Assembly: GCF_016863655.1 (NCBI RefSeq)
Contig: NZ_BOPH01000149.1
Coordinates: 1 to 64,000 of the forward strand
Direction: 5' to 3'
DNA from: Virgisporangium ochraceum
GTDB lineage: Bacteria; Actinomycetota; Actinomycetes; Mycobacteriales; Micromonosporaceae
DNA: 64,000 nt
Below, in pieces: positions 8,427 through 16,693 of the stretch. The notes below the pieces were generated by a model. It searched no databases and was not told the origin of the DNA. It saw only the letters and a list, made by a program, of their open reading frames with translations. The translations under genes and the position numbers were made by a program. Each line of letters opens with the position of its first letter. The stretch's first letter is position 1.

Positions 8427-10360
8427 CCCGGCCCGGCCTGGCGTTGGGCGCACCCGGCATCTACCGGGTGCCGCCCCGCGCGGCCCTGCGGTTCAATCCG
8501 GAACGCCTCGACGTCGCCGGGTTCGTCGGGGTCGCTCCGCGGGGACCGGTTGACGAGCCGATCGCGGTGGACAGCTGGTCGGACTATCGGTGGCGGTTCG
8601 GCGGCACGGAGGGTCCGGGCCTTCTCCCGTATGCCGTGCACGCGTTCTTCGTCCAGGGCGGCGTCCGTGCCCGTGTGCTGCGGGTCTCGCCGTTGCCCCG
8701 CGATCATGATCCGGCCCGGGCGCGGCACCGTCTGCGGATGGGGCCGGCGACGTTGGTGGATGTGCTCGCCCGCGATGAGGGTGCGTGGGGCAGCCAGCTC
8801 ACGCTGCGTTGGGACTTCGCCGTCGCGCAACGCTTCGACACGACGTACTCCGGCGGCTCGATCGACCTTCCGCCGGGGGTGGTGCTGCCGGCGCACTCAT
8901 TGCTACGGCTGCGCGGCCCCGGTCTCCCGCCGGCCGGATCCTTCGCCTGGACGGGACGATCCGGCTTCCGCGCCGACGCGGCCGGGCGGCGTACCGACCA
9001 GGCGCCGCTGACCCCGGCGGGTCCGGCCCCGCGAACCGGCACCGTCGAAGCAGGTGTGATCACATCGACGATCCTCGTGGTCGACACCGACCCGACGATG
9101 CGCCGCGACGAACGCTTCACCGACCTTGGACTACGGGCCGGACACCCCCGCTTCGCCGGCCGGATCCTCGCCGACGACTCCCTGCTCATCGAGCCGGACG
9201 GCTGGCCGGACGCGTTGCTGCCGCCCGATGCCTACCTCACCTCCGCGCTCGCCACCCTGGTCGTCGAGGGCGTCGACCGGTACACGGGGGTCAGCCGGGC
9301 CAGCTTCTTCGGCGATGTCGACCCGCGGCTGCTACCGACCGGCGGCCCCGAGGGCCTCGACGAGCTCGACGAGGTGAACGGCGTCGACCGGATGGCCCTG
9401 GACCAGGAGATCGGTCTGCTCGCCGTACCCGACCTGAGCTGGTCCTATGCCGAACCCGCAGCCGTGACCATGATCGAGCGGCCGCGTCCGGACACCCGCT
9501 TCGGGCCGTGCGCGGCCCCGCCGGTGCCGGTCCGCGCCACTCCCCCACCACCCGCCACCCAGCTGGACGCCCGGACCCAGCTCGACGAGATCCTCCAACG
9601 GCAGCGCCGGGTTGCCGAGCACGCCGCGCACCAGCGTCGCTTCGTCGCCCTGCTCGACGTGCCCCGGCGGCTGCCGGTGCGGAGCATCGCCCGCTGGCGA
9701 TCCGACTTCGACTCCTCCTATTGCGCCGCCTACCATCCGTGGCTCGGTGTCGTTCGCCCCGACATCGCATCGCCGACCACCGTGATGATCCCGCCGTGCG
9801 GGTTCGCCGCCGGGATCATCGCGGAACGGGAAAACCGGCTCGGGCTGCCCTGGGGGCCGGCCAATGAACTCGCCGCCGACGCCGTACTGATCACCGAGCC
9901 TGTCACCGATGCCGAACACGACACCCTGCACCCGCTGGGCATCGACGTGTTCCGGGCCGAACGCGACGGGTTCCGGCTCACCGGTGCCCGCACCCTGTCC
10001 CGCGACCCCACCTACCGGCAGCTCAGCGTGCGCCGGCTGATGACCATGCTGCGGATCACCCTGGACCGGCAGCTGCAGCCGACGGTCTTCGAACCGAACA
10101 CCGTGCAGCTGCGTGCGGCCGTCCACGACGCCGCCGTCGCTCTGCTACGGCAGCTGTACCGCGGTGGGGCGTTCACCGGCGCCACCGAGGACGAGGCGTT
10201 CTTCGTCCGATGTGACGACACCGTCAACCCGGCCTGGTCGCAGGCGCAGGGCCGGCTGGTCGCCGAGATCGGCGTGGCTCCGGCCGAACCGCTCGAGTTC
10301 ATCGTGCTGCGAATCTCGCAGGACGCCGCCGGTGGGCTCACCCTGGAGGCCGGTGGATGA
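8423..10360 (+). CDS. Phage tail sheath protein (eCIS sheath 2)
   Basis: 645 residues from GTG 8423, which overlaps the stop of the tube gene. The N-terminus (LALGAPGIYRVPPRAALRF, then DVAGFVGVAPRGP) and the C-terminal domain (TLSRDPTYRQLSVRRLM, EDEAFFVRCD, IGVAPAEPLEFIVLRI) are those of a sheath subunit, but the protein is clearly diverged from sheath 1 at 6130. A linker around residues 350-400 is proline-rich. Some eCIS loci carry two or three sheath genes, with the extra one forming a specialised ring near the baseplate. Its stop overlaps the next tube-like gene by four bases. Confidence 0.92.
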   Translation: MTRPGLALGAPGIYRVPPRAALRFNPERLDVAGFVGVAPRGPVDEPIAVDSWSDYRWRFGGTEGPGLLPYAVHAFFVQGGVRARVLRVSPLPRDHDPARARHRLRMGPATLVDVLARDEGAWGSQLTLRWDFAVAQRFDTTYSGGSIDLPPGVVLPAHSLLRLRGPGLPPAGSFAWTGRSGFRADAAGRRTDQAPLTPAGPAPRTGTVEAGVITSTILVVDTDPTMRRDERFTDLGLRAGHPRFAGRILADDSLLIEPDGWPDALLPPDAYLTSALATLVVEGVDRYTGVSRASFFGDVDPRLLPTGGPEGLDELDEVNGVDRMALDQEIGLLAVPDLSWSYAEPAAVTMIERPRPDTRFGPCAAPPVPVRATPPPPATQLDARTQLDEILQRQRRVAEHAAHQRRFVALLDVPRRLPVRSIARWRSDFDSSYCAAYHPWLGVVRPDIASPTTVMIPPCGFAAGIIAERENRLGLPWGPANELAADAVLITEPVTDAEHDTLHPLGIDVFRAERDGFRLTGARTLSRDPTYRQLSVRRLMTMLRITLDRQLQPTVFEPNTVQLRAAVHDAAVALLRQLYRGGAFTGATEDEAFFVRCDDTVNPAWSQAQGRLVAEIGVAPAEPLEFIVLRISQDAAGGLTLEAGG

Positions 10361-10908
10361 ACGAGCTCATCCAGACCTTCAACTTCCACGTCTACCTCAC
10401 CAACAGCGCCCGCGCTGCCGAGAGGATCTGGCGGCCGCCGCCCGACCTGGCCGCGAAGAAAGAAGCCGCGCAGCCCGCGCCCCCGATGCCGCCCGGCGCC
10501 GGCGGCGAGGGTGGCTTCCAGGAATGCACCGGTCTCGGCGTTGACGTCGACCTCAAGGAGTACGCCGAAGGGGGCCGCGACGACGGCCTGGTGCGCTTCG
10601 CCGGCCGGGTCAAACTCCAGCCGATCATCCTCAAACGTGGCATGTTCGTGGCCACCGACGGCGGCTACGCGAACACCTGGATGTGGGACTGGCTGCGCGG
10701 GCTCGTCGAGGGAGTACGGCCGGTGCCGCGCTACGACGGCACGATCACCGTCGGCGACCCTGCCGACCGGCGGGTCCTCGCACGCTGGACCTTCGACCGG
10801 GGCCTACCGCTGAAGGTGACCGGCCCGCAGCTCAACGCCCGCACCGGCGAGATCGCCATCGAGGAGCTGCAGATCGCCCATGAGGGCCTGCGGCTGGAAA
10901 CGGCCTGA
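10357..10908 (+). CDS. Second tail tube/tube-initiator protein (gp19 family, Pvc5-like)
   Basis: 183 residues. It shares the tube fold (FNFHVYLTN at the N-terminus, TGLGVDVDLKEYAEGG, then LQPIILKRGM, ending IAIEELQIAHEGLRLE) but carries an inserted Ala/Pro-rich loop (residues 30-52) absent from tube 1. In Photorhabdus- and Serratia-type particles the diverged tube copies sit between the hub and the main tube, so this is probably an initiator ring. It overlaps sheath 2 by four bases and precedes the LysM-type adaptor gene. Confidence 0.88.
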   Translation: MNELIQTFNFHVYLTNSARAAERIWRPPPDLAAKKEAAQPAPPMPPGAGGEGGFQECTGLGVDVDLKEYAEGGRDDGLVRFAGRVKLQPIILKRGMFVATDGGYANTWMWDWLRGLVEGVRPVPRYDGTITVGDPADRRVLARWTFDRGLPLKVTGPQLNARTGEIAIEELQIAHEGLRLETA

Positions 10909-10926
10909 ACAGGAAGAGATTCAGCG

Positions 10927-12285
10927 ATGACCGTACTGGCACACGCCACCCTGCAGCGGCTGACCTACACCCAGCGGCCCTCGCCGACCACACCCGCCAA
11001 GGCCAAGCTCGACGGCGTCGCCTGGGAGGTGCAGTTCAACCCCGCCAGCCTGAAGATCACCCGACGCAACAACGTGGATCGCAACGGTCTGACCACGGGT
11101 ACGCAGAAACGCACCAACCCGGCGCAGGAGTCGTCCACGCTCAGCTTCACTCTCGAGTTCGACACCGCCGAGCAGGGCACCACCGCCGAACGGATCGACG
11201 TACGTGCGTGGACGGCGCTCATCCGGCAATTCGTCGAACCGCCCGCGGACCGCCCCAGCGGACCGCCGCCCGGGGTCCGGTTCGCGTGGGGAAAGTTGAT
11301 CTACAACGGGATCATCGACGAGGTCACCGAGGACATCGACCTGTTCGCCCCGAACGGGACCGCCCTGCACGCCAAGGTCGCCGTCACCATCAAGGAGCAG
11401 AACTTCGCGTACGAGGCGGTGGCCGGGGGCGCGGGCGCCCTGGATACGAGCGCCGCGACCGACCCCGGCGCGCCGGGCAGTTCGGGGCGGGCCGAGCCGG
11501 ACGAGGGGACCACCACGCAGCCGCGTCAGGTGGTCGCCGCCCAGCAGGGTGAGAGCGTGCAGCAGTTGATGGGGCGGTTCGGGCTCGCACCGTCGCAGTG
11601 GCGGGCCGCGATGAACGACCTGCAAAGCCCGCTGGCGTTACCGGCCGGGACGCCGGTGCAACTGACTCCGGCCGCGTTCGCCGCGCCGTCCGGCAGCACG
11701 GCCACCCCCGGCTTCACCGCGGGTTCGGTACCACGCTCCCCCGAGATGCTGGCGTCGGCGCTCGGCCTGAACGCCGAGAGCTCTCCCCGTTCGGCCAGTG
11801 TCGGGGCCGGGTCGCCGGCCGGCGGCGGACCCACAGGGGGTGGGCCGGCGGCCGGACGCGCCGCGGCGGATCCGCGGGCTGCCGGTCTCGCGCTGGCCGC
11901 CGCCGGCGGGGTCGCGGCGGCCATGCGTGCCGTGGCGGCGGCCCGGTCGGCCGCGGCCGCGGAGCAGGCCCGGGCCGGGTTCGCGGTCATCGCCACCGAC
12001 GGTTTCCCGGCGACGGTTCCCGACGGCTCGCCAGCAGCAGTGGACCCGCGTGCGGCGACCTACGGCAGCCGCATCCCGTTGCGACGCCGCGGCAATGCCG
12101 AAACCCTCGCCGACATCGAGACCGGTGGCGCACCCGCCCTGTCGGCGCGCGCCCGCACCGTCGAGACGCCGTCCGCCACCGACCCGTGGGGCCGCCTGCC
12201 CGCGTACCGGCAACGGGCCGGTGACACCCCAGAAGCAACTCTGGTCACGGGAAGGGGGTGCTTCGGTGACTGTGCACATCGGTGA
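10927..12285 (+). CDS. CIS tube-adaptor protein with LysM-like domain (Pvc7-like)
   Basis: 452 residues. Residues about 1-165 match the CIS-tube adaptor pattern (WEVQFNPASLKITRRN, SSTLSFTLEFDT, IIDEVTEDIDLF). Residues about 198-245 look like a LysM domain (VVAAQQGESVQQLMGRFG and ALPAGTPVQLTP). The rest (about 260-452) is a long Ala/Gly/Pro-rich tail, longer than in typical Pvc7/Afp7 proteins. These adaptors link the inner tube to the hub, like phage gp53 or LysM baseplate proteins. AGGAAGAG precedes ATG 10927. The 3' end overlaps the start of the small 55-aa gene by 20 bases. Confidence 0.85.
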   Translation: MTVLAHATLQRLTYTQRPSPTTPAKAKLDGVAWEVQFNPASLKITRRNNVDRNGLTTGTQKRTNPAQESSTLSFTLEFDTAEQGTTAERIDVRAWTALIRQFVEPPADRPSGPPPGVRFAWGKLIYNGIIDEVTEDIDLFAPNGTALHAKVAVTIKEQNFAYEAVAGGAGALDTSAATDPGAPGSSGRAEPDEGTTTQPRQVVAAQQGESVQQLMGRFGLAPSQWRAAMNDLQSPLALPAGTPVQLTPAAFAAPSGSTATPGFTAGSVPRSPEMLASALGLNAESSPRSASVGAGSPAGGGPTGGGPAAGRAAADPRAAGLALAAAGGVAAAMRAVAAARSAAAAEQARAGFAVIATDGFPATVPDGSPAAVDPRAATYGSRIPLRRRGNAETLADIETGGAPALSARARTVETPSATDPWGRLPAYRQRAGDTPEATLVTGRGCFGDCAHR

Positions 12286-12433
12286 ACTGCACACCGACAT
12301 CCGGACACCGCCGCCGACGGTGAACCGATCCGACGATCGACCTCCCGCACCGGCCGACGAGCAGGTCGCCGACATCCGGCAGCGCGCAGACTGGGCCGCC
12401 GCACGGGTCGCCGCCGAGGGTTTCGATGATTGA
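12266..12433 (+). CDS. Very small eCIS protein (55 aa)
   Basis: A short frame beginning GTG at 12266 with AAGGGGG immediately upstream, coding a 55-residue acidic protein (starts VTVHIGELHTDI, ends RVAAEGFDD). It overlaps the previous gene by 20 bases and the next by 8, which is typical of real genes in this tightly packed operon. Other eCIS loci have a small protein between the LysM adaptor and the hub gene. No function can be read from the sequence. Confidence 0.65.
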   Translation: MTVHIGELHTDIRTPPPTVNRSDDRPPAPADEQVADIRQRADWAAARVAAEGFDD

Positions 12434-13511
12434 GGCGCCGCTTGCCGTCGTCTCACCGGTCTTCACCGTCGACGGCGAGCTCATGCGCGAACTGGCCCGG
12501 GACTGCATCCGCCTCGAGGTCTGCGAGGGCGTCGAGGGCCTGCGTCGGATGGAGGCCTGCCTGCTGGCCACCGGCGCGGGCGCGCTCGGCCCGCCCGGCG
12601 ACCTGCTGCACCTCGACGGCGGCACGATCGACCTGGGCCGGGCGCTGCGGGTAGCGATCGGGCCGGAACACCAGCAGCGGTACGTCTTCGACGGCCGGGT
12701 CTCGGCGATAGAGCTGAGCCTCGGCGACGCGGATCCGCCGCACGTGACGGTGTTCGCCGAGGACGCGCTGATGGGCCTTCGGATGACCCGACGGATGCGC
12801 ACCTACCGCGACCGCACCGATGCCGAGATCGCTGCCGAGATCGCTCGCGAGCACGGCCTGCGGTCCGACACCGACGTGACCGGCCCCCGCTACGACGTGG
12901 TCCAGCAACTCAACCAGAGCGATCTGGCGTTCCTGCGGGAACGGGCCCGGCTGATCCAGGCCGAGATCTGGTGCACCGGCCGTACCCTGCACTTCCGCTC
13001 GCGACCGGCGCGCACCGGCAGCGAGGTGACACTGGTCCGCGGCGGCGACCTGATCGCCGCGCGGATGACCGCCGACCTGGCCCACCAACGCAGCGAGGTG
13101 GTGGTGACCGGCTACGACGCCGAGCAGCGCGAGGTCATCGACGAACGGGCCGGCGCCGACGTGTTGGAGGCCGAGGTGACCGGGGGCCGGCTCGGCGCCC
13201 GGCTGGTCGAGCGGGCGCTCGGCGCCAGCACCACGCTGCGGGTCCGCGAGGCGGCGCTGAACAGCGCGGAGGCCGGCGCGTGGGCGCGGGCCGAGATGCT
13301 GCGCCGCGGCCGCCGGTTCGTGACCGTGTGCGGCACCACCAACGGCACCCCGGACCTGATGGTCGGCAGCCGGTTGACGCTGCGGCGGGTCGGCAAGCCC
13401 TTCGACGGGCCCGGCTACTACGTGACGCACGTGCGCCACAGCTTCGACCTCAAACGCGGCTTCCGGACCCGCTTCGACGCCGAACGCGCGACTCTGAACG
13501 AGGTGGCCTGA
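12426..13511 (+). CDS. Baseplate hub protein, phage late-control D / gp27-like (VgrG N-terminal half)
   Basis: 361 residues with the gpD/gp27 pattern: an N-terminal barrel (LRRMEACLLAT, YVFDGRVSAIELSLGD), a middle helical part (TDAEIAAEIAREHGLRSDTD followed by LNQSDLAFLRERARLIQAEI) and a second barrel ending PGYYVTHVRHSFD. In many systems this is the first half of VgrG/Pvc8; here hub and spike are split into two genes. It overlaps the next gene (TGATG at 13509-13513). Confidence 0.9.
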   Translation: MIEAPLAVVSPVFTVDGELMRELARDCIRLEVCEGVEGLRRMEACLLATGAGALGPPGDLLHLDGGTIDLGRALRVAIGPEHQQRYVFDGRVSAIELSLGDADPPHVTVFAEDALMGLRMTRRMRTYRDRTDAEIAAEIAREHGLRSDTDVTGPRYDVVQQLNQSDLAFLRERARLIQAEIWCTGRTLHFRSRPARTGSEVTLVRGGDLIAARMTADLAHQRSEVVVTGYDAEQREVIDERAGADVLEAEVTGGRLGARLVERALGASTTLRVREAALNSAEAGAWARAEMLRRGRRFVTVCGTTNGTPDLMVGSRLTLRRVGKPFDGPGYYVTHVRHSFDLKRGFRTRFDAERATLNEVA

Positions 13512-14176
13512 TGGGACTTCCGGCACCGGCCGACGGCGGTACACCTGGCTACTACGGCGTGTATCCGGCAATCGTCACCGATCTGGTGGACGAGGACGGC
13601 CTCGGGCGGGTCGAGGTGCGCTTCCCGTGGCTCGGCACGGACGGCGACCGCGACGTGCGGGCGTGGGCGACGCTCTGCTCCCCATACGCCGACGACTCTC
13701 AGGGACTTCTGGTGCTACCCGAGGTCGGCAGCCAGGTGGTGGTCGCTTTCGAGGCGGGCAATCTGCGCCGCCCGTACGTGGTCGGCTCCACCTGGAACGG
13801 CCGGGAGGCGTTGCCGCACCGGCCGGCCGCAGCGAACGACATCCGCCTGTTCCGCTCCCGCGCCGACAGCCGCCTGGAATTCGACGACGCCGCCGGCGCG
13901 CAGAAGGTACGGATCACCATGGCCTCCGGCCACGAGGTCACCCTCGACGACGGCGCACAGGAGATCACCGTGCGGCACGCGACCGGCTGCACCGTCCGGC
14001 TGACCGTCACCGCCGTGGAGATCCAGGCCAACGTTTCGGTCGACGTCACCGCCCCGATGGTCAAGGTGGACGCGCCGATCGCCACGTTCAGCGGCATCGT
14101 CAAGGTCGGGACGCTGATCGCCGAGCAGATGGTGATGTCGCCGGCATACACCCCGGGCGCCGGGAACATCTGGTGA
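13511..14176 (+). CDS. Baseplate spike protein gpV/gp5-like (VgrG C-terminal half)
   Basis: 221 residues. An OB-fold at the N-terminus (YPAIVTDLVDEDGLGRVEVR, FPWLG, RAWATLCSPYA, LVLPEVGSQVVVAFEAGN) is followed by repeated beta strands (VRITMASGHEVTLDD, EIQANVSVDVTAP) that would form the needle. This forms the puncturing spike under the hub. Many systems add a separate PAAR tip protein; none is visible next to this gene. The stop overlaps the GTG of the following membrane-anchored protein. Confidence 0.92.
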   Translation: MGLPAPADGGTPGYYGVYPAIVTDLVDEDGLGRVEVRFPWLGTDGDRDVRAWATLCSPYADDSQGLLVLPEVGSQVVVAFEAGNLRRPYVVGSTWNGREALPHRPAAANDIRLFRSRADSRLEFDDAAGAQKVRITMASGHEVTLDDGAQEITVRHATGCTVRLTVTAVEIQANVSVDVTAPMVKVDAPIATFSGIVKVGTLIAEQMVMSPAYTPGAGNIW

Positions 14177-15822
14177 CCGCGGCCCCGCACGGGATGGCGC
14201 TGCGCGCGCCCTGGTACGCCTGCCTGCGCGAGGACACCGACCGGTTCGGGGTGGAGGCCCTGTCGCCGTGCATCCAGAAGTACGACGCCGACGACTTCGT
14301 GACGAAGCTGGTCGCCGATCCGCAGCGGTCGCTGCGGTGGACGCCGGCGGACTACTGGTCCTTCCCGGTGCTGCGGACCACGGACGACCGCAAGACGCTG
14401 CGTGCCGTGCTCAGCCCGTACAAGATGGCCCGCTCCGAGATCCGCAAGCTCTACCAACCCAACCATCAGCGATTCTACGCGGTGACTGCGGAGCTGTTCT
14501 GCGACGTGGCCGGCCTGCCGCGGCCCGGGCCGGGTGACGACGTAGCGGTGCGGTTCGTCATGCGCCGGACCCAGGTGACCTTCGCCGCGGACGCGGACCG
14601 CACGCGGCTGCGGGAGTTCGGCCGGCTGGCGGCGAAGGAGCTGGTCGGGCACGACCCGTTCGTGGGCGAGGACCCCCGCGACGAGATGGCGGCGGATGTG
14701 GCCGCCGCCTACCGCGCACGGGCTCGCGACGCCGAGCGCGTGCGCGCCTTCGAGCAGCGGCACGCGGCCACCATCGCCGAGCTCGGTATCAAGTCCGAGG
14801 TTCAGGGCTGGTACGTACGCAGGGACGGGCGGGCCGGATGGCATCCGGTGCCGCAGAAGCCGGCCGACCCGGTACCGGAGGGCGCGGAGCAGACGTTCCC
14901 GATGTGGCGGATCCCCCGTCCAGAACAGGACTGCGTGCCCGGACCGGGCCGATCGCTCTGGTTCGGCACGGTGCCGACCTACAGTGGCGAGAACGACGCG
15001 GACGGCGCGCCCAAGCTGGGCGACAAGGCGACGTACCACCTGCAGTGTCTCGCCGAGAAGCAGCGGTCGGGCGGGTGCCCGCCGATCGTCACCGTCAGCG
15101 AGCCGACTGTGCAGTTCCGGTTGGCCGCCTTCTTCGACCCGTCGGGCACCGCGAACCGGCGCATCCACGTGCGGTTGCCCGACTTCGAGTCGGTCCAGGC
15201 CCATCTCTCCGGCGGCCGGCCACTCGGCGGCGTGGAGTTCGAACGGCCACCCGGCTCCCAGCTGCCACCCGGCCCGTTCGGCAAGGTCCCCGACCAGCCG
15301 GCCGCCGGCCAGGCTGGCGGTGCGGCGACGGAGAACTGCTTCTACGCCATCGAGCTGATCACGATCGTGGCGATGTTCGTGCTCGGCCTGTTCATGCCGA
15401 TCGTCATTTTCGTATTCCAGCTGTGGTGGATGCTCATGCTGAAGTTCTGCTGGCCGCCGGATACTGCGGTGGTGGCGGCGCTCGACAAGCTGACCGGCAC
15501 AACGCTCCTGGGCGGCCTGGACCCGGCAGACAAGGCCAAGGTCAGCGCCCTCTTCGGCGTGGCCGAGGAACCCGCGACGGCGAAGCTGGTCGACGCCCTC
15601 GTGACCGGCAATCCACGGCTGGCCACTGACCTGGACGGCAAGACCGACCAGGCGAAGAAGCTGAGCAAGGAGTTCGGCGAGGCGATGCAACCCACCGGTC
15701 CGGCGCGGCCGGCCCAGACCCGCCCACTGCCGGACGTGCACGATCCGCTCTGCCCGGTTACGGCGCCGCCATCGCCGCCGCGGCGAGGGCTTCCGCCGCG
15801 GCCCGCAGCTGAGGCTCCGTGA
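14173..15822 (+). CDS. Membrane-anchored eCIS protein of unknown function (549 aa)
   Basis: Starts at GTG 14173 inside the previous stop (GTGA). Residues 1-380 are soluble and mixed alpha/beta, with several conserved-looking cysteines. Residues about 392-425 form one strongly hydrophobic segment (IELITIVAMFVLGLFM onward), probably one long or two short membrane spans. A helical 100-residue tail and a Pro-rich end follow. Contractile systems of Streptomyces are cytoplasmic and depend on a membrane protein (CisA) to couple firing to the membrane; this protein could play such a role, but I cannot show homology. It ends structural operon 1 and converges with minus-strand genes. Confidence 0.6.
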   Translation: MTAAPHGMALRAPWYACLREDTDRFGVEALSPCIQKYDADDFVTKLVADPQRSLRWTPADYWSFPVLRTTDDRKTLRAVLSPYKMARSEIRKLYQPNHQRFYAVTAELFCDVAGLPRPGPGDDVAVRFVMRRTQVTFAADADRTRLREFGRLAAKELVGHDPFVGEDPRDEMAADVAAAYRARARDAERVRAFEQRHAATIAELGIKSEVQGWYVRRDGRAGWHPVPQKPADPVPEGAEQTFPMWRIPRPEQDCVPGPGRSLWFGTVPTYSGENDADGAPKLGDKATYHLQCLAEKQRSGGCPPIVTVSEPTVQFRLAAFFDPSGTANRRIHVRLPDFESVQAHLSGGRPLGGVEFERPPGSQLPPGPFGKVPDQPAAGQAGGAATENCFYAIELITIVAMFVLGLFMPIVIFVFQLWWMLMLKFCWPPDTAVVAALDKLTGTTLLGGLDPADKAKVSALFGVAEEPATAKLVDALVTGNPRLATDLDGKTDQAKKLSKEFGEAMQPTGPARPAQTRPLPDVHDPLCPVTAPPSPPRRGLPPRPAAEAP

Positions 15823-15988
15823 CGCCCAGGTCGTTCATCAGCTCGAATCGAAGCTGCTGCTGCTCGGCGATCTTCGTGAGATTCGCGGCCCCGGACATCG
15901 CCGGGGATGACGCGACCTGATCGGCCTCCCGCTCGTGCGGGTCCTTCGACCGGCCGACGGCCAGGCTCCGCCAGATGGTCGACGACAC
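15758..15988 (-). pseudogene. Short ORF with a DUF4157-type leader motif, possible effector relic
   Basis: A 76-residue frame from GTG 15988 that contains KDPHEREADQVA, the motif that opens DUF4157 eCIS cargo proteins (compare TDPLERQAERIADRV in the toxin gene at 20487). The rest (NLTKIAEQQQLRFELMNDLG and an Ala-rich end) is helical, and the zinc-site HExxH part of DUF4157 is missing. It overlaps the end of the membrane-protein gene by 65 bases on the other strand. Either it is the remnant of a former effector or a minimal cargo with only the leader. Confidence 0.4.
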
Positions 15989-16231
15989 ACGCCGCCCGGC
16001 AGCCTCCTGATCCGCCCCTGGCGGGCGCCGACGGCCGCGGGCGTGGTGCCCGGGGGTTCCACGCTGGCCGCGCCGACCACTATGGCCGCTGGGCTGTCAC
16101 CCGTCCGTTGACGCAAGGCGCTTGAACGATGCTTTGTAGCGCACGGCTCGCTGGCCGCTGTTTCCGCTCACGCGGACAGCGGATGTACGCGCCGCCACAC
16201 ATGACGGCGCTCGGTCATTGCTGGCGTCGAC
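15989..16231. other. Intergenic, with a terminator-like hairpin
   Basis: No gene is seen. The stretch contains the hairpin at 16155-16182 and otherwise ordinary GC-rich sequence between converging transcription units. Confidence 0.5.
16155..16182 (-). terminator. Terminator-like hairpin after the immunity gene
   Basis: CCGCTGT pairs with ACAGCGG, and inside it CCGC pairs with GCGG around a TCAC loop, with a two-base bulge. It lies about 50 bases beyond the immunity-protein stop on the minus strand and would end the toxin-immunity transcript. Confidence 0.5.
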
Positions 16232-16693
16232 TCACCGCACCCTGACGACCGGCCGACGTTCCAGGTCCTCACCGTCCGCAATCGCTTCGATCATCTTGAT
16301 CAGCGTGGCGCCGACAAACCGAGAATAGTCGAAGGACAACGTCCCGAACTCGACGAGTAGCAACGACCACTCCCCCAGGCCGAGGCGATTGTGGACGTCG
16401 TAGTAGTAGAAGCTACCGCCGCCGTTGTCGGCGATCGCGAGGACGCCCGGCATCGACGTTCGTATCTCATCGTCCTCATTGAAGGCGACGAGTTCCTCGA
16501 CTGGCAGGAAGTTCATGATTGACCTTTCACCGGTCAGCGTACCGGCATTCGACAGCGACAGTAGAAGGCGATAATCAGGCGGAAAAACGACGCCGAGCTG
16601 GCGCTCGCATTCTGTTATCGCCTCGTCGGTGCCGGGTTCCTGCGGCTCCCACCGGTCGCCGAGTCGCTCAAGTAGCGTGTTCAACTCGCTCAT
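16232..16693 (-). CDS. SMI1/KNR4-family immunity protein
   Basis: 153 residues with the SMI1/KNR4 (SUKH) layout: an N-terminal helix MSELNTLLERLGDRWEPQ, AITECERQLGVVFPPDYRLL, a middle FLPVEELVAFN, then GVLAIADNGGGSFYYYDVHN and a closing helix. SUKH proteins are the commonest immunity proteins paired with polymorphic nuclease toxins. The start codon overlaps the stop of the upstream toxin gene (TGATG at 16691-16695), giving obligate coupling. An in-frame ATG at 16714 would add seven residues but lies inside the toxin gene. The pairing strongly supports a toxin-antitoxin-like relation with the toxin's C-terminal domain. Confidence 0.88.
   Translation of the reverse strand: MSELNTLLERLGDRWEPQEPGTDEAITECERQLGVVFPPDYRLLLSLSNAGTLTGERSIMNFLPVEELVAFNEDDEIRTSMPGVLAIADNGGGSFYYYDVHNRLGLGEWSLLLVEFGTLSFDYSRFVGATLIKMIEAIADGEDLERRPVVRVR

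Noticed and set aside
10260..10360. Possible gene fusion of sheath 2 and tube 2
   Set aside because: A four-base ATGA overlap with a separate start shows normal adjacent genes.
13699..15741. Minus-strand 680-residue open frame
   Set aside because: It lies antisense to the spike and membrane-protein genes, which show clear family motifs; long antisense frames are expected in very GC-rich DNA.
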